A stretch of DNA of 64,000 nucleotides from Mesobacillus campisalis. GTDB lineage: Bacteria > Bacillota > Bacilli > Bacillales > Cytobacillaceae. The number at the start of each line of letters is the position of its first letter. The stretch's first letter is position 1. The notes beneath the pieces were generated by a model. That model was not told the DNA's origin. It made no database searches and saw only the letters and a list, made by a program, of their open reading frames with translations. Shown one piece after another: positions 59,719 to 64,000 of the stretch. The DNA is taken from contig NZ_LAYY01000007.1 of assembly GCF_000986785.1 (NCBI RefSeq), positions 124,001 to 188,000 on the forward strand. The letters are read 5' to 3'. Position numbers and translations under genes: made by a program.

Positions 59719-60174
59719 ATGAAAGTATCGAGCAAAGGAGAATATGCCTTACGTGCACTTCTTGTCCTGGGACAGCAGCAGGGGAAGGTAATTTCCATCC
59801 AGGAAATATCCGATAGGACTCTGGTAACTGTCCATTACCTCGAACAGCTGCTCCTTCAGCTGAAAAAGCTGGGGTACGTTTCCAGCAAAAGAGGCGCGAA
59901 AGGGGGGTATATCCTCCAAAAGACAACGGAAGAAATCAATATCGGGGAAGTTATCCGCGATTTGGAAGGCCCGCTTTCCCCGATGGGCTGCGCATCATTA
60001 ACAAAATATGAACCATGCCAGCTCGAGGCCGGCTGTCAATTAAAGCCGCTTTGGTCCCTTGTCAGGGATACAATTGCTTATGTGCTTGAACGCACGACGC
60101 TCGCAGACTTGCTGGATAATCGGCTATCATTGGTAAAGGGAGAGGATTTAGTTGTCGTTAAAACACCAAGTTGA
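59719..60174 (+). CDS. Rrf2 family regulator with three cysteines (CymR/IscR-like)
   Basis: 151 aa. Winged-helix start MKVSSKGEYALRALLVLGQQ, recognition part ISIQEISDRTLVTVHYLEQLLLQLKKLG, wing RGAKGGYIL. Cys91, Cys100 and Cys106 (spacing C-x8-C-x5-C) lie where IscR and NsrR bind Fe-S; B. subtilis CymR lacks such a cluster. Start at ATG 59719 with GGGGAGG 5 bases upstream; ATG 59698 is the alternative. Its position before yezD and the sulfate transporter suggests it senses sulfur or Fe-S status and regulates this block. It overlaps yezD by 23 bp. Confidence 0.85.
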   Translation: MKVSSKGEYALRALLVLGQQQGKVISIQEISDRTLVTVHYLEQLLLQLKKLGYVSSKRGAKGGYILQKTTEEINIGEVIRDLEGPLSPMGCASLTKYEPCQLEAGCQLKPLWSLVRDTIAYVLERTTLADLLDNRLSLVKGEDLVVVKTPS

Positions 60175-60337
60175 CCAAAAGGTACTTGAAAAAATAAAGG
60201 CCATGCTTGAGAGCCTGGATTTTGGCACTCTGCAAATTACTGTCCATGATTCCCAAATTACGCAAATTGATAAACTTGAAAAGCATCGCTTTCCATTGCA
60301 GGCAAAAGAAAAAAAACAGTTAAGAAGCAGGCAATAA
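60152..60337 (+). CDS. yezD: YezD family protein (DUF2292)
   Basis: 61 aa. LEKIKAMLESLDFGTLQITVHDSQITQIDKLEKHRF matches DUF2292 (I-x-x-x-L-x-x-I-x-x-G-x-I-x-I-x-V-x-x-G-x-I-x-Q-I-D). The family is small, of unknown function, and often found beside sulfate/sulfonate transport genes, as here. TTG start at 60152, GGGAGAGGA 5-6 bases upstream, inside the end of the rrf2 gene. Confidence 0.83.
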   Translation: MSLKHQVDQKVLEKIKAMLESLDFGTLQITVHDSQITQIDKLEKHRFPLQAKEKKQLRSRQ

Positions 60338-60349
60338 AAATGAATAGAT

Positions 60350-60440
60350 GCCGATCGGAATTCCGAAGGCCCTTGTAGTTACTGGCGACCATTGGTTCGC
60401 AGCTAACTATGAGGGCTTTTTCTATCGAGAAAAAGCCCTG
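60350..60440 (+). promoter_or_regulatory. Sulfur-gene leader element B: conserved 21-nt box plus branched terminator
   Basis: GCCGATCGGAATTCCGAAGGC (60350-60370) matches element A except for one base and the two inner loop bases. It is followed by a longer hairpin: GCCCT (60369-60373) / AGGGC (60412-60416), TAGTTA (60376-60381) / TAACTA (60404-60409) with an inner GCGACC/GGTTCGC stem, then TTTTT. The 3' arm plus U-run (60412-60422) is itself exactly complementary to GAAAAAGCCCT (60429-60439), so two exclusive foldings exist. No strong promoter is visible between yezD and this element; it may attenuate read-through from rrf2-yezD. Confidence 0.75.
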
Positions 60441-60469
60441 ATAAAAATGGATACTAGGGAGGAAGAACA

Positions 60470-61507
60470 GTGAAAAAGACAATTTTGGCAATGATATCGG
60501 CATTATTGGTGCTTGGGGCAGCAGGATGCTCAAGCAAGACATCTTCACAGGAAGGCGGAGAGGAGAAAGCCCGGGAAAAAGTCGAATTATTAAATGTCTC
60601 CTATGACCCGACAAGGGAACTTTATGAAGATTTGAATAAAGAATTTGCCGCTCATTGGCAGGAAGAAACAGGCCAGGAGGTCATAATCAATCAATCGCAC
60701 GGAGGTTCGGGCAAGCAATCACGTTCCGTTATTGACGGACTGGAAGCTGATGTTGTCACGCTAGCCCTCGCTTATGATATTGACGCTATTGCTGAAGCAG
60801 GCATGCTGAGTGAAAAATGGCAGCAAGAGCTCCCGGACAATAGCTCTCCCTACACGTCAACCATTGTCTTCCTTGTACGCAAAGGGAACCCAAAGGGGAT
60901 AAAAGATTGGGATGATCTTGTGAAACCGGGCGTATCGGTCATTACTCCCAATCCGAAAACATCAGGAGGTGCACGATGGAATTATCTTGCTGCCTGGGGC
61001 TATTCATTGAAGCAATCGCAAGGCGATGAACAAAAAGCAGAAGATTTTGTTTCAAAGCTGTATAAGAATGTTCCTGTCCTTGATTCGGGTGCACGGGGAT
61101 CCACCACCACTTTTGTTGAAAGGGGAATTGGCGACGTCCTTCTTGCCTGGGAAAATGAAGCTTTTTTGTCCATTAATGAACTAGGGGAAGACAAATTTGA
61201 AATTGTTGTGCCCTCTGTCAGCATTTTGGCAGAACCGCCAGTGACTGTAGTTGATAAAGTGGCGGAAAAACGGGGGACGGCGGAAGTTGCCAAAGCTTAC
61301 CTTGATTATTTGTATACAGAGAAAGGGCAAGAATTAGCAGCAAAGCATTATTACCGGCCGCGCTCTTCAGCGGCAATAAAGAAATTTGGAAGCCAGTTCC
61401 CGGATATAAACCTTTTTACTATCGATGAGGTGTTTGGCGGATGGAAAAACGCCCAGAAAACCCATTTTGATGATGGTGGAACGTTTGATAAAATTTATCA
61501 ACCTTAA
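60470..61507 (+). CDS. sbp: Sulfate ABC transporter substrate-binding lipoprotein
   Basis: 345 aa. N-terminal lipoprotein signal with lipobox (LGAAGC). [56 protein letters not shown] (split), [17 protein letters not shown] and [14 protein letters not shown] are sulfate/thiosulfate-binding protein signatures. GTG start with AGGGAGG 9 bases upstream. First gene of sbp-cysT-cysW-cysA and downstream of leader element B. Confidence 0.93.
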   Translation: MKKTILAMISALLVLGAAGCSSKTSSQEGGEEKAREKVELLNVSYDPTRELYEDLNKEFAAHWQEETGQEVIINQSHGGSGKQSRSVIDGLEADVVTLALAYDIDAIAEAGMLSEKWQQELPDNSSPYTSTIVFLVRKGNPKGIKDWDDLVKPGVSVITPNPKTSGGARWNYLAAWGYSLKQSQGDEQKAEDFVSKLYKNVPVLDSGARGSTTTFVERGIGDVLLAWENEAFLSINELGEDKFEIVVPSVSILAEPPVTVVDKVAEKRGTAEVAKAYLDYLYTEKGQELAAKHYYRPRSSAAIKKFGSQFPDINLFTIDEVFGGWKNAQKTHFDDGGTFDKIYQP

Positions 61508-61525
61508 AGCAAGGGGAGCTTCGAT

Positions 61526-62362
61526 ATGAAGATCAATAATAAGAAACACCGGGTTCTTCCCGGATTCGGTCTCTCGATGGGATATACCATCATCTACCTA
61601 AGCCTGATTGTGTTAATCCCGGTTACAATCTTGTTCCTAAAAGCATCCACAATGAGCTTGGCCGATTTTTGGGAAACAATCACCAATGAGAGAGTAATAG
61701 CTTCCTTTAAGGTTACTTTTCTAACTTCGTTCATTGCAGCCCTGGTAAATGCGGTATTTGGTGCGCTGATTGCCTGGGTTCTTGTAAGATACGACTTTTT
61801 CGGCAAAAAAGTCGTCGATGCCCTCGTAGATTTGCCTTTTGCCCTGCCAACGGCAGTCGCAGGGATCGCACTCACGTCGATTTATGCTCCAAACGGATGG
61901 TTTGGCCAATATTTTGAACTCCTGGGAGTAAAAATTGCCTTTACACAATGGGGGATTATCGTAGCACTGACCTTTATCGGATTTCCGTTTGTTGTCCGCT
62001 CCGTACAGCCGGTCCTGCAGGATATGGATTTCCAGTACGAGGAAGCAGCCAGGACCTTAGGGGCAAATTCGATTCAAACTTTCCTGAAAATTATTTTCCC
62101 GGCTATTCTCCCTGCTTTATTAACCGGATTTGCCCTTGCATTTGCAAGGGCGCTGGGTGAATATGGCTCAGTTGTCTTCATTTCGGGCAATATGCCGATG
62201 AAAACGGAAATTGTCCCGCTTCTGATCATCACTAAACTCGAGCAGTTTGATTATGCGGGGGCGGCAGCGATTGCCTCTGTCATGCTGTTGTGTTCCTTCT
62301 TCCTGCTATTTGCCATCAATTACTGGCAATGGAGAAGCGCAAAAAAACATCAGGCGGGTTAA
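61526..62362 (+). CDS. cysT: Sulfate ABC transporter permease CysT
   Basis: 278 aa, six helices. LPGFGLSMGYTIIYLSLIVLIPV, DLPFALPTAVAGIALTSIYAPNGW, and the cytoplasmic coupling EEAARTLGANSIQTFLKIIFPAI (EAA loop) followed by RALGEYGSVVFISGNMP match CysT/CysU. Works with CysW as heterodimer in sulfate and thiosulfate import. 18 bp downstream of sbp. AAGGGGAG ribosome site. Confidence 0.93.
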   Translation: MKINNKKHRVLPGFGLSMGYTIIYLSLIVLIPVTILFLKASTMSLADFWETITNERVIASFKVTFLTSFIAALVNAVFGALIAWVLVRYDFFGKKVVDALVDLPFALPTAVAGIALTSIYAPNGWFGQYFELLGVKIAFTQWGIIVALTFIGFPFVVRSVQPVLQDMDFQYEEAARTLGANSIQTFLKIIFPAILPALLTGFALAFARALGEYGSVVFISGNMPMKTEIVPLLIITKLEQFDYAGAAAIASVMLLCSFFLLFAINYWQWRSAKKHQAG

Positions 62363-62380
62363 AGGAGGAGGGTAGACCAT

Positions 62381-63214
62381 ATGAAATCGGAACTAGTTAG
62401 CCGGCAAAAAAAGCAATCTACAGCCTCAATTACAAAATGGGTGCTCATTGGCAGTGCTTTATCTTTTCTGGGAATCTTTATATTGGTGCCTTTAATCGCC
62501 GTTTTTACGGAAGCTTTGAAAAAAGGGGTGGAACTTTATTTCCTGGCTCTCACTGAACCAGAAGCGCTATCCGCAATCAAGCTAACCATGATTACAGCCG
62601 CGATAGCCGTTCCGCTTAACACGCTGTTCGGCCTTATTGCGGCCTGGGCGATTACCAAGTTTGAATTTAAAGGGAAAAATATGCTGATTACCCTGATTGA
62701 TATTCCCTTTGCCGTTTCGCCAGTCATAGCCGGCCTCGTTTTCGTCCTGTTGTTTGGGGCGCAGGGTGTATTTGGACCTTTGCTTGCAGCTTACAATATT
62801 AAGATCATTTTTGCTGTACCGGGGATTGTGATTGCGACCATATTCATAACCTTTCCCTTTGTGGTGCGCGAGCTGATCCCGATCATGCAGGAACAGGGCA
62901 GCGAGGAAGAACTGGCAGCTCTTACACTTGGGGCCAGCGGCTGGCAGATGTTCCGGAAGGTTACGCTGCCAAATATCAAGTGGGGAGTTCTTTACGGGGT
63001 GATTCTTTGCAATGCCAGGGCTATGGGGGAGTTCGGTGCTGTTTCGGTGGTCTCCGGACATATACGCGGCCTGACCAACACTCTGCCATTGCATGTCGAA
63101 ATTTTATACAACGAATACAACTTTACAGCAGCCTTCGCCTGTGCTTCCTTGCTTGCGATATTGGCTCTGTTCACTTTGTTCCTTAAAACCATCGTTGAAA
63201 AAGCAGGAGGTTAA
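62381..63214 (+). CDS. cysW: Sulfate ABC transporter permease CysW
   Basis: 277 aa. FLGIFILVPLIAVFTEALKKGVE, IDIPFAVSPVIAGLVFVLLFGAQGV, EELAALTLGASGWQMFRKVTLPNI (EAA loop) and CNARAMGEFGAVSVVSGHIRGLTNTLPLHVEILYNEYN (segment typical of CysW) identify it. GGAGGAGGG ribosome site. Partner of CysT. Confidence 0.93.
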   Translation: MKSELVSRQKKQSTASITKWVLIGSALSFLGIFILVPLIAVFTEALKKGVELYFLALTEPEALSAIKLTMITAAIAVPLNTLFGLIAAWAITKFEFKGKNMLITLIDIPFAVSPVIAGLVFVLLFGAQGVFGPLLAAYNIKIIFAVPGIVIATIFITFPFVVRELIPIMQEQGSEEELAALTLGASGWQMFRKVTLPNIKWGVLYGVILCNARAMGEFGAVSVVSGHIRGLTNTLPLHVEILYNEYNFTAAFACASLLAILALFTLFLKTIVEKAGG

Positions 63215-63217
63215 ATC

Positions 63218-64000
63218 ATGAGTATCGTTTTAAAGGGTCTATCTAAGACATTTGGACAATTTCCAGCTGTGAAGAAGGTGGAGCTTGAAATTCCAACTGG
63301 TGACTTTGTTGCTCTATTAGGACCATCCGGATCGGGCAAAACAACCTTGCTGCGTCTGATCGCCGGCTTGGAGGGTCCCAATTCAGGAGAGATTTTGTTC
63401 AATGGTGAGGATTTTACCGCGAAATCGGTAAAGGAACGAAAAGTGGGCTTTGTGTTCCAGCATTATGCGCTTTTCAAGCACATGACCATCTTTGACAATA
63501 TTGCCTTTGGTTTAAAGGTGAGACCGCGCAAACATCGTCCTTCAAAGGAAGCAATAAATTCCAAAGTAGAGGAACTGCTTAAGCTTGTCCAGCTTGAAGG
63601 ACTGGGAGAACGTTATCCCTCCCAGCTTTCGGGAGGACAGAGGCAGAGGGTGGCCTTGGCAAGGGCACTGGCCGTAGAGCCTGAAGTGCTTCTGCTGGAT
63701 GAACCGTTCGGAGCGCTGGATGCCAAAGTGCGCCAGGAATTGCGGGGCTGGCTGCGGGAGCTTCATCAGAAGCTGAATATTACCACTGTTTTTGTCACCC
63801 ACGACCAGGAGGAGGCCATGGAAATGGCCGATACCGTTGTGGTGATGAACAACGGCAGAATCGAGCAGACCGGAAGCCCCGAGAATGTTTATGAAAACCC
63901 GGTAACCCCATTTGTCTACAGCTTTTTAGGAAGAGTCAACGAATTCCGCGGAAATTCGCTGGAAAACTATACACCATACGGAGTCGATAAGCCTTTTTCA
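63218..64000 (+). CDS. cysA: Sulfate ABC transporter ATP-binding protein CysA, 3'-truncated by the window edge
   Basis: 261 codons are present and the frame is still open at the window end. Walker [11 protein letters not shown]-loop [13 protein letters not shown], signature [16 protein letters not shown], Walker [20 protein letters not shown], switch His in [13 protein letters not shown], and the start of the C-terminal regulatory domain ([17 protein letters not shown]). ATG 63218 is 3 bp after the cysW stop with AGGAGG upstream. It powers sulfate/thiosulfate import by CysTW. Confidence 0.94.
   Translation, partial: MSIVLKGLSKTFGQFPAVKKVELEIPTGDFVALLGPSGSGKTTLLRLIAGLEGPNSGEILFNGEDFTAKSVKERKVGFVFQHYALFKHMTIFDNIAFGLKVRPRKHRPSKEAINSKVEELLKLVQLEGLGERYPSQLSGGQRQRVALARALAVEPEVLLLDEPFGALDAKVRQELRGWLRELHQKLNITTVFVTHDQEEAMEMADTVVVMNNGRIEQTGSPENVYENPVTPFVYSFLGRVNEFRGNSLENYTPYGVDKPFS

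Noticed and set aside
1-64000. CRISPR arrays, prophage, insertion sequences, tRNA or rRNA genes
   Set aside because: No direct-repeat/spacer pattern, transposase, integrase, phage structural gene or tRNA-like cloverleaf was noticed in any intergenic region on either strand.

Overview
The window reads as chromosome of a spore-forming, moderate-GC Bacillaceae (Bacillus / Mesobacillus / Cytobacillus type). Supporting marks: an SspH-type small acid-soluble spore protein gene, spore-coat CotF-like genes, a class IV polyhydroxyalkanoate synthase (PhaR-PhaC), a CYP102-type cytochrome P450 beside a TetR gene, an intracellular subtilisin with the LIPY propeptide, AGGAGG ribosome sites, frequent GTG/TTG starts and strong hairpin-plus-T terminators. 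No rRNA, tRNA, CRISPR array, prophage or insertion sequence was seen. Both ends cut genes: a vitamin B12 permease at the left and cysA at the right.

1-9.7 kb is one long same-strand operon with mostly overlapping stop/start codons. It covers uptake and salvage of cobalamin precursors: BtuC permease, a BtuD-CbiZ fusion (transport ATPase plus adenosylcobinamide amidohydrolase), CbiB, CobD, CobU, a CbiP that has lost its glutaminase domain, CobS, two histidine phosphatases, a second degenerate CobU-like protein, a PduO-type adenosyltransferase, and CblT/CblS (alpha-ribazole importer and kinase). Corrin-ring synthesis genes and cobT are absent here, so the operon appears built to scavenge cobinamide and alpha-ribazole.

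9.8-24.4 kb holds mostly single-gene units: erythromycin-esterase-like protein, lipoprotein, CarD-family regulator, cold-shock protein, DUF421 membrane protein, HAD phosphatase, BioY, a SWIM/SNF2 helicase, intracellular serine protease, GlpQ, a small HD hydrolase, the YhdT-PanF pantothenate symporter, a GGCT-fold protein and a YdcZ-like transporter. 24.4-27.2 kb is a spore-related and decaying patch: sspH, two divergent CotF-like pairs (one gene frameshifted) and an alcohol dehydrogenase pseudogene. 27.2-34.3 kb carries a ZIP-like membrane protein, an RsbR-type stressosome protein, MsrAB and the sulfite reductase operon cysJI.

34.3-50 kb includes a 52-bp tandem repeat, a TetR regulator beside a CYP102 gene that has lost most of its reductase, a UDG-like protein, a GPH symporter, a lysozyme-like protein, a PLP enzyme, peptidase E, the two-subunit fluoride channel, a glycosyltransferase-deacetylase pair and several small genes. 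50-58 kb has phaRC behind a near-consensus FadR box, a HIT protein, a D,D-carboxypeptidase, an HSL-type esterase, a DPBB/DUF3889 protein and an RNase J-family enzyme.

58.4-64 kb is a sulfur block: TauE/SafE exporter, a three-cysteine Rrf2 regulator, YezD, and the sulfate ABC transporter (sbp-cysT-cysW-cysA). Both sulfur transport units are preceded by the same 21-nt leader motif joined to a terminator hairpin. This is the best candidate in the window for an undescribed regulatory element. The other standout observations are the reductase-truncated P450, the glutaminase-less CbiP with two complementary CobU proteins, the FadR box at phaRC, and a deacetylase gene whose start is buried in a hairpin behind a five-codon reading frame.
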